From positions 7,667,015 through 7,731,014 of the forward strand of contig NC_064048.1 of assembly GCF_932526225.1 (NCBI RefSeq): a stretch of DNA of 64,000 nucleotides, in the 5' to 3' direction. The notes beneath the pieces are model-generated. The model saw nothing but the letters and a program-made list of their open reading frames with translations, was not told the DNA's origin and ran no database searches. Source of the stretch: Nematostella vectensis (Eukaryota; Cnidaria; Anthozoa; Actiniaria; Edwardsiidae). The translations under genes and the position numbers were made by a program. Positions 19,646-32,459 of the stretch are shown piece by piece. Position 1 is the first letter of the stretch. The number at the start of each line of letters is the position of its first letter.

Positions 19646-22600
19646 TCAAGGAAGTCCCATGCCTAGCTGTTTCTTGTGCTTGCAGATCCATCCATGAAGA
19701 GAATCCATATCCAGATCTGCAAGTGGTGTGATCTGGATATCCTTGAAATGGCTGTGGGCTCTTGCATGAACTGGCTGAAATGGCCGAAGTTTTCTCAAAT
19801 CCCAGACCATCCTTTGCTCATCTGCTTCCGAACTCACGGTGGAATGGCGAGAAGAGTTGTGTAAGTGGATTTTTTGGCAAAGTTATCCAAAATGGCCTTG
19901 ATGCCAGCTGATGCCTTAGAGGCTCTGACCATGGCCTTCTCTGTCTTGTTAGCCCCCATGCTCTTAATGATGTCCTTGCTTGTCTTGTTACAGATTTCTT
20001 GTGCTGCATCACAGGCGATGTTCCTCCCTCTCCCACCAGACCAGTTCAAGAATCGTCCCCATTTGACGCGATGTGCAGTTTCCTCTGACAGAAGAGCCTG
20101 GAAATAAAGGATTGTAAAAATGTTTTTAAAAGCATTATGGGGCTTTAAAAAGTGGTTGACTCCCTGCTGGAAAGGTAGCTTGCAAAGGAAGCCCTATAAA
20201 ACAGTGATATTATATACATGGAAAGGTTAAGAAAAGTCAAAAACACATTTATTTTGACCTGCAATTACTCTATTTAAAACAAATAAGATACATTTTTATG
20301 TTTACTTTGACTTTGAAATAAGTGACTGCCAAATATAGAATAACTTTTTTACATAGTGTTGCTTTATAGTGGTTTAACTGTATCTTAAATTGATTATAAG
20401 GGTAATATGTGGCACAACAACTATTACATAAAAGGATAAATACTGATAATGTAGTTTTAGTTAATACCTGTCATTTAAAAAAAAAGCCAATCAATTGTTT
20501 CAAAAGTTTTTTCCAGATGTCCTTAGGGCCGCTATGGTTCAACTTTAATATTCTTAAAAAATATCAATAAGACATTACCTCTAATTGTGCAATACTGGTG
20601 AGCATTTCTACAGCATACTTGGAGTAGCTGCTTTGGCTGCGGAAGTAGAAGAGTAGTCACTTGTTGTTGATGTGATTTCCCTCCCCATCACTCTCGGCAC
20701 ATGTGTCCTTCAGTTGCATGAGAAATACAACAAGTTCAATCACATTCAGCCCATAGTATCTGCAAGTAAGGCATTTTGTTAAAGTTACTATTAACTATAA
20801 ATTACAAGAATATTTTATATGTTTTTTTTTGCTTATTGCCGCAGCCAAGGTGTGTTAGAAATGAGAGCTAACATTATACATACATACCACACCATCCATA
20901 TGAAATGTATCCTAGTGTGTAACTGACTTTGTCAATGCTTTCATCTGGATGTTGTTGAGCTTGTGCTTCCTCGTTGTCTTCAGGGTCTGCCGGTTGGGAT
21001 GTTGCATAGTTGTGGTCATTACATCATTTGCTCCCTACTCTTCTCTAGCTTTCGGGTCACTACATCATTTGCTCTCTACTCTTCTCTAGCTTTCGGGTCA
21101 TTACATCATTTGCTCTCTACTCTTCTCTAGCTTTCGGGTCATTACATCATTTGCTCTGTACTCTTCTCTAGCTTTTCGGTCACTACATCATTTGCTCTCT
21201 TCTCTTCTCTAGCTTTCGGGTCACTACATCATTTGCTCTCTACTCTTATCTAGCTTTCGGGTCATTACATCATTTGCTCTCTACTCTTCTCTAGCTTTCG
21301 GGTCATTACATTTGCTCTCTACTCTTCTCTAGCTTTCGGGGCATTACATTATTTGCTCTCTACTCTTCTCTAGCTTTCGGGTCATTACATCATTTGCTTT
21401 CTACTCTTCTCTAGCTTTCGGGTCATTACATCATTTGCTTTCTACTCTTCTCTAGCTTTCGGGTCATTACATCATTTGCTCTCTACTCTTCTCTAGCTTT
21501 TGGGTCATTACAGCATTTGCTCTCTACTCTTCTCTAGCTTTCGGGTCATTACATCACTTGCTCTCTACTCTTCTCTAGCTTTCGGGTCATTACATCATTT
21601 GCTCTCTACTCTTCTCTAGCTTTCGGGTCATTACATCATTTGCTCTCCACTTTTCTCTAGCTTTCGGGTCATTACATCATTTGCTCTCTACTCTTCTCTA
21701 GCTTTCGGGTCATTACATCATTTGCTCTCTACTCTTCTCTAGCTTTCGGGTCATTACATCATTTGCTCTCTACTCTTCTCTAGCTTTCGGGTCATTACAT
21801 CATTTGCTCTCTATTCTTCTCTAGCTTTCGGGTCATTACATCATTTGCTTTCTACTCTTCTCTAGCTTTCGGGTCATTACATCATTTGCTCTCTACTCTT
21901 CTCTAGCTTTCGGGTCATTACATCATTTGCTCTCTACTCTTCTCTAGCTTTCGGGTCATTACATCATTTGCTTTCTACTCTTCTCTAGCTTTCGGGTCAT
22001 TACATCATTTGCTCTCTACTCTTCTCTAGCTTTCGGGTCACTACATCATTTGCTCTCTACTCTTCTCTAGCTTTCGGGTCATTACATCATTTGCTCTCTA
22101 CTCTTCTCTAGCTTTCGGGTCATTACATCATTTGCTCTGTACTCTTTTCTAGCTTTTGGGTCACTACATCATTTGCTCTCTTCTCTTCTCTAGCTTTCGG
22201 GTCACTACATCATTTGCTCTCTACTCTTCTCTAGCTTTCGGGTCATTACATCATTTGCTCTCTACTCTTCTCTAGCTTTCGGGTCATTACATTTGCTCTC
22301 TACTCTTCTCTAGCTTTCGGGGCATTACATCATTTGCTCTCCACTTTTCTCTAGCTTTCGGGTCATTACATCATTTGCTTTCTACTCTTCTCTAGCTTTC
22401 GGGTCATTACATCATTTGCTTTCTACTCTTCTCTAGCTTTCGGGTCATTACATCATTTGCTCTCTACTCTTCTCTAGCTTTTGGGTCATTACAGCATTTG
22501 CTCTCTACTCTTCTCTAGCTTTCGGGTCATTACATCACTTGCTCTCTACTCTTCTCTAGCTTTCGGGTCATTACATCATTTGCTCTCTACTCTTCTCTAG

Positions 22601-25600
22601 CTTTCGGGTCATTACATCATTTGCTCTCCACTTTTCTCTAGCTTTCGGGTCATTACATCATTTGCTCTCTACTCTTCTCTAGCTTTTGGGTCATTACAGC
22701 ATTTGCTCTCTACTCTTCTCTAGCTTTCGGGTCATTACATCACTTGCTCTCTACTCTTCTCTAGCTTTCGGGTCATTACATCATTTGCTCTCTACTCTTC
22801 TCTAGCTTTCGGGTCATTACATCATTTGCTCTCCACTTTTCTCTAGCTTTCGGGTCATTACATCATTTGCTCTCTACTCTTCTCTAGCTTTCGGGTCATT
22901 ACATCATTTGCTCTCTACTCTTCTCTAGCTTTCGGGTCATTACATCATTTGCTCTCTACTCTTCTCTAGCTTTCGGGTCATTACATCATTTGCTCTCTAT
23001 TCTTCTCTAGCTTTCGGGTCATTACATCATTTGCTTTCTACTCTTCTCTAGCTTTCGGGTCATTACATCATTTGCTCTCTACTCTTCTCTAGCTTTCGGG
23101 TCATTACATCATTTGCTCTCTACTCTTCTCTAGCTTTCGGGTCATTACATCATTTGCTTTCTACTCTTCTCTAGCTTTCGGGTCATTACATCATTTGCTC
23201 TCTACTCTTCTCTAGCTTTCGGGTCACTACATCATTTGCTCTCTACTCTTCTCTAGCTTTCGGGTCATTACATCATTTGCTCTCTACTCTTCTCTAGCTT
23301 TCGGGTCATTACATCATTTGCTCTGTACTCTTTTCTAGCTTTTGGGTCACTACATCATTTGCTCTCTTCTCTTCTCTAGCTTTCGGGTCACTACATCATT
23401 TGCTCTCTACTCTTCTCTAGCTTTCGGGTCATTACATCATTTGCTCTCTACTCTTCTCTAGCTTTCGGGTCATTACATTTGCTCTCTACTCTTCTCTAGC
23501 TTTCGGGGCATTACATCATTTGCTCTCCACTTTTCTCTAGCTTTCGGGTCATTACATCATTTGCTTTCTACTCTTCTCTAGCTTTCGGGTCATTACATCA
23601 TTTGCTTTCTACTCTTCTCTAGCTTTCGGGTCATTACATCATTTGCTCTCTACTCTTCTCTAGCTTTTGGGTCATTACAGCATTTGCTCTCTACTCTTCT
23701 CTAGCTTTCGGGTCATTACATCACTTGCTCTCTACTCTTCCTAGCTTTCGGGTCATTACATCATTTGCTCTCTACTCTTCTCTAGCTTTCGGGTCATTAC
23801 ATCATTTGCTCTCCACTTTTCTCTAGCTTTCGGGTCATTACATCATTTGCTCTCTACTCTTCTCTAGCTTTCGGGTCATTACATCATTTGCTCTCTACTC
23901 TTCTCTAGCTTTCGGGTCATTACATCATTTGCTCTCTACTCTTCTCTAGCTTTCGGGTCATTACATCTTTTGCTCCCTACTCTTCTCTAGCTTTCGGGTC
24001 ATTACATCATTTGCTCTCTACTCTTCTCTAGCTCTCTGGTCTGACTCACAAGCTCAGCATCAGGGTCTGCCATGACATATTCATCAACAAAAGCTCCTAT
24101 CACATTGTCATAGTAGCCCAATTTTTGTGTTTTTGTATGATGGAGGATCCTTGCAGGTGGGATGTGCCTGGTTGGCTGGCTGTCGGTGGTGTCCATCCCA
24201 AAGAATTCCATCCCAGCCTCTATGATGTATGCTTTGCCAACACTCAATAGAAATTGCTCACACCCTTTATATGACCTATTAGAATAACATAAAAAGTATG
24301 ATTTTAACTAGTGATCTTTCAAACACTTTCAATCTTTTAAATAGTGTGTCATCCTTTTTCCCAATATACAAAAAAATGGTTTGATAGTGAAACACTGCTC
24401 TAAGGAAACCAAATTCCCTATTTGTCATGTTTCTTTTTAATTAACGAATACTTGTTAGTAAAAAATTTTTTTGCAATGCTGTATAAAATCTTTATTGCTT
24501 AACTGTTACCTTGTTACTTTCTCTGGAGTAACGTTTCGGCGGTTGTACTTTTCCCTGAAGAATTTCAGTGTCCCAATCTCTCGGATGGACTCTGCTGAGT
24601 AGAGTTTTGTGTATACAAGCTGAAAAAAGACAAGCATAATAAACAACAGTGCATGTTAGTATTTGTTATACTGGTTTGTGGGTGGAAACAAGGCACCTGA
24701 ATTTTTTGTTTCGAAACTTCGAGGAAATAAAAAGCTTTGAATGAGAATGATGAAGATTGCTTCTACTCCTGTACCATTGCTAATTCTAGCTTATTTAAAC
24801 TTACTTTTTATAACTGTACCTGTAGAAATGACATCTTGGTATGAGAGTGCTTACTAAATGGTGAACAGTGATCAAATCGGTCTTTTGCGGTGTGGCAACC
24901 AGCTCTCAGATCTTTTGCTCCAGCAAACCTGACACGGGTGAGCTGGTCTCCTCTGAAAGGAACTGTTATTCCTAACATGTGGTCATCTAGTTCCTCCCTG
25001 ATCACATGGGCTGCAGGTTGGTCTGGTTCTGACTGAACATCACAAAGACCACCTGGCTGGGCAGGTCCAGCATGGTCTGGGACAACAATCTTTCCAGCTT
25101 CTTTGTAGACCATTTCAGTTGTGTCCTCATATGTACATAGTATGTCTACAACATCACTATATTTCTTCTCATCTTTGAGCTGTAGAGGAAGAGGGAGGAT
25201 GTCTGTCTTCTTGCTCATCTCTTCCTGGTATTTTTGTTGTATGTGTGATGGCACCACAGATTTGAGGAAGTGGAGGGCTGGTATAGCAGCAATAAGGACA
25301 CGTGCAACCAGTACCTTGAAGTCTTCTCGCAGCTTTGTAACCTCATTTTCATCTAGCAGGAAGGCCTTGTTTGGAAGGGTCTTAATATCTCTCTGTAGAG
25401 CCTTCTGGGACATGCCTTCTGTTGGAATTCTCTCAATGATTAAGTTTGAGGCAAAGTGATACAGGTCCTTATTCTGATTGTCACTGCGCATGTCATGTGC
25501 CCTAACCCTGCAATCCCAATTATCACCTGTCCCTTGGAGTCTCTTTCCATCTTTGACTGCTTGTACAACTTTGTCTGTAAAATGTCCACCTACAACATCA

Positions 25601-26370
25601 AGCAAGTTTTATTTGCTCCTTTGGGAAAGTCCAAAGCCAAGACGCTGACAACGATTCATCAGCTGAAAAACAACAAACATATGTTTGACATTTGAATAAA
25701 TTTTTGTATGCTTTTATGGGGAAAGCAAGGGCACATTGGGCAGCTAGTTTGATAGGGATAACATAAGTAGCAAACATATATGTTTTAAACCTGTCTTTTT
25801 TTTCTGTAATTTTGGGCCTAAAAAGGTACTCAAAGGTACCTTTGGACCCTCCATTTACACACATTAAGGCTTTGGGAGGGATAGGATAGAACATAGTATG
25901 ATTAGACACTGTTAATAATAATATCTTGATCTTTACCTGTGTCTTTGCATTTCCTTCTGTGAGAAGAATGGTGTTGACCCTTTGGACAAGACTTAGCTCT
26001 CGGTTTCTTTGGTACATAAGTACCCCATATCAGAGGGAGATTGGTGCCTCCACAGTGTCTGGTGGCTTTTTTGCAACTGTAGTTAGCACTTTGTAGAGAA
26101 GTGGGCAGCGGTTTGACATTTCTCCAACTACTTTTTTGAAGTCGTACTCTGCCATCTCATGGTAGGACTTTTCTCTTAAAACTGATGGGCTCCTCTTATG
26201 GCAAAGCTCAGCGCAGGATCTGTCTAGCTCTGTTAGAAACCTTTCTTCACAGGCATATTTAAGGGTTGAATCACCAAATATGACGGTCATGATAATGGAA
26301 GGATTGTGTGTCTTTGATGCATAGATGAGCCTCTCTTCACACACATCATTGATGCCAATAGTACAAGGCT
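19646..26370 (-). pseudogene. GDQLT (DUF6589-like) gene, copy A, seven exons, broken
   Basis: Exons read on the minus strand with canonical GT-AG sites: E1 to 25937 (start unclear), E2 25662-24820, E3 24619-24510, E4 24275 to about 24006, E5 about 20986-20888, E6 20759-20579, E7 20097-19646. Phases agree between E1/E2/E3/E4. Motifs include RCPLLYKVL, LLDVVGGHFTDK, FRGDQLTRVR, KLYSAESIREIGTL with RRNVTP, YFRSQS and GGRGRNIACD. This order resembles DUF6589, a family of unknown function common in repeat-derived invertebrate and fungal genes (from memory). Lesions: TGA in E1 at 26030-26032, TAA in E2 at 25609-25611 (also in B), TGA in E6 at 20657-20659, and an apparent frameshift near 19860 in E7 (all copies). 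Probably a pseudogene. Confidence 0.7.
21014..24034. repeat. 41-bp minisatellite with higher-order structure (unit A)
   Basis: About 74 copies of CTTTCGGGTCATTACATCAT+TTGCTCTCTACTCTTCTCTAG, highly uniform. Marker variants (CTCTGTACTC; a unit shortened by 3 bp, CATTACATTTGC; ACAGCATTTG) recur in the same order. CTCTGTA occurs at 21153, 22134 and 23320, giving higher-order periods of 981 bp (24 units less 3) and 1186 bp (29 units less 3). The array lies between exons 4 and 5 of the GDQLT-type gene and its first unit overlaps the exon-4 end. Only 3 copies in unit B and 12 in unit C. Confidence 0.95.
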
Positions 26371-26428
26371 GTTTACAAATTTGTTTTGTATGATTATCAT
26401 TTTTAAAAATGAAATTTATCATATACAA

Positions 26429-27133
26429 TCATGTTCATGCCAAACACACACACACAAACAGACTTTTTTTAATGGATTTCAATTTCTTTACACGATCGGG
26501 CACGGTTGCTTGCGATTGCTTGATAAAGACAATATTATACCATTTCAATTGTTTTAACTCCCCCCCGCCCCCCCCACACCCCCACCCCCATTTTTTTCGA
26601 CCAGTCCACCGCCCTTGTGTCAAAGCCGCTACCCTACTGCGGTAAAATTTGGCGAAGACAAGTAGTTTTCACTACAAGTGTAAGCATGTGGGGCAACACC
26701 CAACTTTTTTGGCCCCACAAATTTACTCTATCATTCTCTTATTCTTGGCGCCAAAATCTAATTATAAATCACGCTACGCATAAATCGAGTTATGCTTGCG
26801 TACTCCACTACTCCCAATTGAAAAAATTGATATGGGGGGATTTCTTCCAAAAAGCCAACAATTTTACTCACTTTAATGGGTACCTCTTAGCCTATGAAGT
26901 TTTATTCACAATGCAACATGTCTTTGATACCTGCTTTTCTTTTTCTATATCAATTAATTTTGAGGGTTTACATGGATATATATATATATACTCGTCATCA
27001 GAAATAACTTATTATAAGTACTTTAAAATTTTAACTTTAAAATTAAAACTCCACTCCCCCCACAGCTAATTCTGAATACGCGCCTGCTAAACGTTTACGT
27101 TCTTGTTATGATTTCCAGAGATAAAACGCATAT
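26429..27133. other. Non-coding stretch with poly-C tract (unit A)
   Basis: Holds an ACACAC run, a poly-C/CCCCACCCCCA tract (26560-26592), a TA microsatellite (26974-26990) and A/T-rich DNA. No gene seen. The unit B counterpart is 42437-43211, where an extra G12/C-rich block (42480-42520) is inserted. Confidence 0.5.
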
Positions 27134-27515
27134 AACGAACCCGCGCGTTCCTAAATCGAGATTCAGGAAACTATTTGGCTGACTCACTCCTCCGTTCTTG
27201 CTCATGCGTTCGCAAAACAACGAACCCGCGCGTTCCTAAATCGAGATTCAGGAAACTATTTGGCTGACTCACTCGTCCGTTCTTGCTCATGCGTTCGCAA
27301 AACAACGAACCCGCGCGTTCCTAAATCGAGATTCAGGAAACTATTTGGCTGACTCACTCGTCCGTTCTTGCTCATGCGTTCGCAAAACAACGAACCCGCG
27401 CGTTCCTAAATCGAGATTCAGGAAACTATTTGGCTGACTCACTCGTCCGTTCTTGCTCATGCGTTCGCAAAACAACGAACCCGCGCGTTCCTAAATCGAG
27501 ATTCAGGAAACTATT
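27134..27515. repeat. 85-bp minisatellite (unit A, about 4.5 copies)
   Basis: Each unit reads AACGAACCCGCGCGTTCCTA...CTCATGCGTTCGCAAAAC. Copies are nearly identical. Unit B has about 6.5 copies (43212-43765). The ORF across 27430-27654 is a by-product. CpG-rich compared with its surroundings. Confidence 0.92.
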
Positions 27516-28043
27516 TGCACGCGCGCCCTGCCCAGCCCCCCTACCCTGTGTACCCACGTCCTGCGCACCCCCAACCCCCTGTCACGTACGGGACTGCGGT
27601 TTGAGCATTTTGAAAATTGACGGTTCTCAAAATCGCAGAGTAAGATGGACTTGAGGAAGATGGTTCGACCATTGAATTGATTGACATAACCAATGACTGG
27701 AAGCCATTTGATTGAAGGCACTTTGGTATTTTAGATAATTGCATAATTGCTTGATATTGATTAATCATTTATTCATCATTCGTTTTGACTCCCTTTTTCT
27801 GGGATAGCATTGAAATACCTTTTTCGTCACCAAATATTAAAAGTAAAAATGAGATACATTGAAGACAGCTTTCCAAGTAGCTTGATTTGTTTTCCTCAAG
27901 GAGAGGAAGTTAAACGAACGATCACAAACGATCACGTCTGATAAATCAGGCTAATTTCAACGCAGCTGTTTAGAGGATTGTAACTATCATGCAGTATTTA
28001 AAATCTTGTAACATTTTCATCATAAAAATGCCTGAGTGTTAGT
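27516..28043. other. Non-coding stretch between 85-bp array and small TIR element
   Basis: C-rich start (CCCCCTACCCTGTGTACCC), then A/T-rich DNA. A short direct duplication AACGATCACAAACGATCACG lies near 27917. No coding feature. The counterpart is 43766-44296. Confidence 0.5.
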
Positions 28044-28203
28044 GCCGTAGCAGGGGTGGGGCACTGGGGGGCATATGCCCCCCAATATTTTCAAAAAACA
28101 TAAGGAAATGACCAGTAGGGGCGTGGCTGTGCACCCTAATATTTTCTTAATGTTTCTGTATTGTGCCCCCCCCTTCCCCAAAGCTTACGTGGTCTGCTAC
28201 GGC
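28044..28203. mobile_element. Small TIR element GCCGTAGCAG...CTGCTACGGC (unit A)
   Basis: Perfect 10-bp terminal inverted repeats (28044-28053 and 28194-28203), 160 bp long, with internal GGGGCACTGGGGGGCATATG and a C-rich run. No ORF. A MITE-like element of unassigned superfamily. Confidence 0.65.
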
Positions 28204-28409
28204 TCTGATAAAGGATACCCTATTCTACATAATTCAGTGAGGTTATTTCTGTAAGTGCTGATCTGTGTGCATTTCATATTGCGTCTCAAAGCATTTAGTT
28301 TTCCTGTAACTGATGAACTGCTTATTTAATTTCTTGTTCGCGAGGCATTTCACCAGGATGACGTCACAAGAGCACAGGAGTATGTGACAGGTTTGACTTG
28401 TCTGCGGAG

Positions 28410-29168
28410 AGTAGTTTTACATACTCTTAGTAGTTTTACATACTCTTAGTAGTTTTACATACTCTTAGTAGTTTTACATACTCTTAGTAGTTTTACATAC
28501 TCTTAGTAGTTTTACATACTCTTAGTAGTTTTACATACTCTTAGTAGTTTTACATACTCTTAGTAGTTTTACATACTCTTAGTAGTTTTACATACTCTTA
28601 GTAGTTTTACATACTCTTAGTAGTTTTACATACTCTTAGTAGTTTTACATACTCTTAGTAGTTTTACATACTCTTAGTAGTTTTACATACTCTTAGTAGT
28701 TTTACATACTCTTAGTAGTTTTACATACTCTTAGTAGTTTTACATACTCTTAGTAGTTTTACATACTCTTAGTAGTTTTACATACTCTTAGTAGTTTTAC
28801 ATACTCTTAGTAGTTTTACATACTCTTAGTAGTTTTACATACTCTTAGTAGTTTTACATACTCTTAGTAGTTTTACATACTCTTAGTAGTTTTACATACT
28901 CTTAGTAGTTTTACATACTCTTAGTAGTTTTACATACTCTTAGTAGTTTTACATACTCTTAGTAGTTTTACATACTCTTAGTAGTTTTACATACTCTTAG
29001 TAGTTTTACATACTCTTAGTAGTTTTACATACTCTTAGTAGTTTTACATACTCTTAGTAGTTTTACATACTCTTAGTAGTTTTACATACTCTTAGTAGTT
29101 TTACATACTCTTAGTAGTTTTACATACTCTTAGTAGTTTTACATACTCTTAGTAGTTTTACATACTCT
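28410..29168. repeat. 19-bp minisatellite (unit A, about 40 copies)
   Basis: Perfect tandem copies of AGTAGTTTTACATACTCTT with essentially no variation, ending at the unit A/B junction zone 66 bp before the GPCR tail. Such uniformity points to recent expansion or homogenisation. Confidence 0.97.
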
Positions 29169-29234
29169 GTTTTACACTAAAGTCTCTACTCTTTACGTTT
29201 CTTATGCATTATACCACATGCAGTCTTTGACTGC

Positions 29235-29394
29235 CTATTTTTCACCCAGGCTAGTGCGGATGTCGACCGTGATCGTACTGGCCAACTCTGCTACAAATCC
29301 CGCCATCTACTGCTGGAAAATTCCAGAATTACGAAATGCTGTTAGGGATACATTAGTCTGGCTTGGATGTAATCGTAGGAGAGGAGGCACCTAG
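29235..29394 (+). pseudogene. GPCR tail fragment (unit B)
   Basis: Codons 275-326 of the receptor at 10222-11202, including NPAIY of TM7, with the same stop and AATAAA. It has no upstream receptor sequence and joins the 19-bp array side, so it cannot make a receptor. It is the scar of the duplication breakpoint. Confidence 0.93.
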
Positions 29395-29679
29395 AATAAA
29401 CAAAGTGTGAAAGAGACTTAAAGCCGCATTGTCACCAGTTTACCTCCGGTCGATTACATAACAATATTCGATGATTTTTAACAGAAAACGCGAAAAATAT
29501 TTCAAAATATTGAAAGCAGTGTGTTTATTGGAAGTTTCTTTGAGGATGTGATTGATAATTCAGAGCGGATGGCCTGTTAAATATCTCGGATTTTAATAGA
29601 TTCTTTTGTCTTTTAACGGTTCAGGTTTCCGTCGGACCTCCGGAAATGAACTGGTGACAATGCGGCTTTAACTATGGGT
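29395..29679. other. GPCR 3' flank (unit B)
   Basis: Copy of 11203-11489, differing by few bases. Non-coding. Confidence 0.7.
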
Positions 29680-31024
29680 CCATAGAACCACCCCTCCCCC
29701 CAAACTTTACCATATCCTCCAAATCTACCATTTGCCATTATCCTATGCCTTGGGCCATGGTACTTGCAGTGTTTAGTATCTGCTAAGTATATGGGAGACC
29801 ACCCCTCCCCCAACATACCACCAAATGCAACATCACGAGATCCTTCTTTTGCTATAGCCCTAAGCCATTTCCATGTTACTCGTGTTGCAGCGCTAAGTAC
29901 CTGCTAAACACCCCTCCCCTAAACTTTTCACCATATCCACCATTTGCCATAGCCTTATTCCTTGGCAAAAGAACTTGCAGTGTTAAGTATCTGCTAAGTG
30001 TGGGATACCATCCCTCCCCCAAACGTTTCACCAAATACACCATATCCACCAAATCCACCATTGCCTATGCCTTGGCCATGGTTACTTATTTGCAGTGCTA
30101 AGTATCTACTAAGTATGGATCGATAGAACCACCCCTCCCCCTAACTTTTCACCAAATCCACCATATGCAATAGCCCTATGCCATTGCCATGTTACTTGAG
30201 TTGCATTGCTAAGTATCTGCTAAACACCCCTCCCCCTAACTTTCCACCATATCCACCAAATCTACCATTTGCCATTATCCTATGCCTTGGGCCATGGTAC
30301 TTGCAGTGTTTAGTATCTGCTAAGTATATGGGAGACCACCCCTCCCCCAACATACCACCAAATGCACCATCAGGAGATCCTTCTTTTGCTATAGCCCTAA
30401 GCCATTTCCATGTTACTCGTGTTGCAGCGCTAAGTACATCTGCTAAACACCCCTCCCCCTAACTTTTCACCAAATCCACCAATTGCCATAGCCCTATGCC
30501 ATTGCCATGTTACTTAAGTTACAGTGCTAAGTATTTACTAACCACTCCTCCCCTAACCTTTCACCAAATCCACCATTTGCAATAGCCCTATGTCATTGCC
30601 ATGGTACTTGCAATGCTAAGTTTCTGCTATGGGTCAATAGAATTCCCCCCTCCCTCTAACTTTTCACCATATATCCCATTTGCCATAGCCCTATGCCATT
30701 GCCATGTTACTCGAGTTACAGTGCTAAGTATCTGCTATCTACCTCTCCCCCTAACTTTTCATCATATCCACCATTTGCCATAGCCCTATGCCATTGCCAT
30801 GGTACTTGCAATGCTGAGTTTCTGCTTAGTATGGGTCCATAGAACCACCCCTCCCCTAAACTTCTCACACTTTGTGATACATACACCCTTTGCCACATAG
30901 CCCTGTCTCTTCTTTAGCTTGATACTTGTAGTGCTGAATGTATGTTATGTATTGATCCATAGAGCCACCCCTCCCCCCATTCTACAGCATTTTTATAACC
31001 ATTTGGCCATTTGTCACTACAATA
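29680..31024. repeat. C/T-rich satellite, period about 110 bp (unit B)
   Basis: Same blocks as the unit A satellite but with fewer internal copies. Array length differs between units by whole repeat blocks. Confidence 0.88.
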
Positions 31025-32459
31025 AAAAACCTTTTTCAGTCTGGGAAAGTAGGACCCCAGTTTCATTGATCTCAATGTGCTCTATTGTTTTGGGAGACGG
31101 CCTGGCAGAGATAAAAAATGGCATGAGCAAATCCTGCATGGGAGGGCGGGCGGGGCCAAAAGAAACGCCGCCAGGTTAAGCACAATAAGAGAATACAACC
31201 AGCTTGTACGCAATCCTGGACACACCCGTCCCATCACGGGCGACTTGTAGAGACTGATGATGTTATGCTAATAACTTGCCCATATTCGCTCTAATGAGCT
31301 CAGTGAAAATAGTCCTATGTTTAAGGGTACTGACAATTTAAGCAAAAATAGTTCTTAAAATAGGTTTTGATTTTTTACAGGCTCCTACTAAACCTGCCCA
31401 TGTTACTGTATTGGAATACTATGAGCAGTGGTTAAAGTGGTGAGACTTGATACATGACCATTGCTATAGACATTGTACTGCATGGTTGAATATGTAATAT
31501 TGCTTTGATGGAAGAGTGACCCTTTATAAAAGAACCTAGTCATTTTTTTTGGCTCAACAGGTTCTTATATATTGCAGGTGCATACCCAGGATTGGCTGAG
31601 GGTTGGGGGGGGGGTGGATGCTCAGTCATAGGTATCAGGAAAAAGCAAAAGCATATTAATATTTCTTAATAAGAAATTACCCACATTTGGGAGTGCACTC
31701 GCACCCTGTGCCTGTATTGGGGTATTAAAATCCAAAATTTTTGCCTATAGGTTCTTATAAATGACAAATGTGGGACAGTGTTGAATCTTCCTGATTATCA
31801 GGCCTACTTAACTGGATAGTTAAGGGGGTAATCAAATCTCTCATGGAGTTTACTTTATTATTTTTTTTAAAACAATGAGACAAAAATTTTTTTAAAAAAT
31901 GTAGGTTTTTGCAAAGTTAAATGTTTCCTGGCTTTTGCAGAGGGAAGGCAGTTCAAAAAACACATAATCTAGCTAAACATACTTTAAAAGCATATTACTT
32001 TACAAATAATGATAATAGAAAATCTATTAATTACTTATGGACAGGGAGGGGGGCTCTCCCCCAAGCAGCACCCCACCCTTGTACCTGTATTTGTCAATCG
32101 CTATGTGTATAAATGGACTGAGTTTTTTTTTTGGCTTTTTGAGCCCAGTCATTTGATTTGATTAAAAATATTATTCCTTTTTTCATAAATGGTCCCTTTT
32201 TGGCTTTATGGCGTACTCCCTCCATAGTCCATTTGTGCTCAGGTAATAGTTGATGTTTCAAATTCCCTGTAATCCAGAGATAGACTCAGACTCTGTAAAT
32301 TGGTGGGTGACATTTTAATAACCTTAAGTCTTACTACACCAAAAGACACAAATCAAATTTTAAGAAAATATTTATTTATAGAAATACATTAAATCTAGTA
32401 TGAGTGCTTTACCTATACCCAGGAAATAAAACTAATAAGTTACTACCCTGGTTACTACT

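Larger units (their letters stand above)
11043..29234. other. Segmental duplication unit A
   Basis: The block starts at CTATTTTTCACCC inside the GPCR and runs to the point where the same 13-mer begins again at 29235. It contains the GPCR tail, C/T-rich satellite, HNH-like gene, a LINE, the GDQLT-type gene with a 3-kb 41-bp array, the 85-bp array, a small TIR element and the 19-bp array. Corresponding non-coding stretches (for example 13000-15480 against 31030-33500) match almost base for base over kilobases. Length is 18.2 kb. Confidence 0.93.

Noticed and set aside
21014-24034. CRISPR-like array
   Set aside because: The 41-bp units are contiguous with no unique spacers, and the context is a eukaryotic intron. 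The same applies to the 19-bp and 85-bp arrays.
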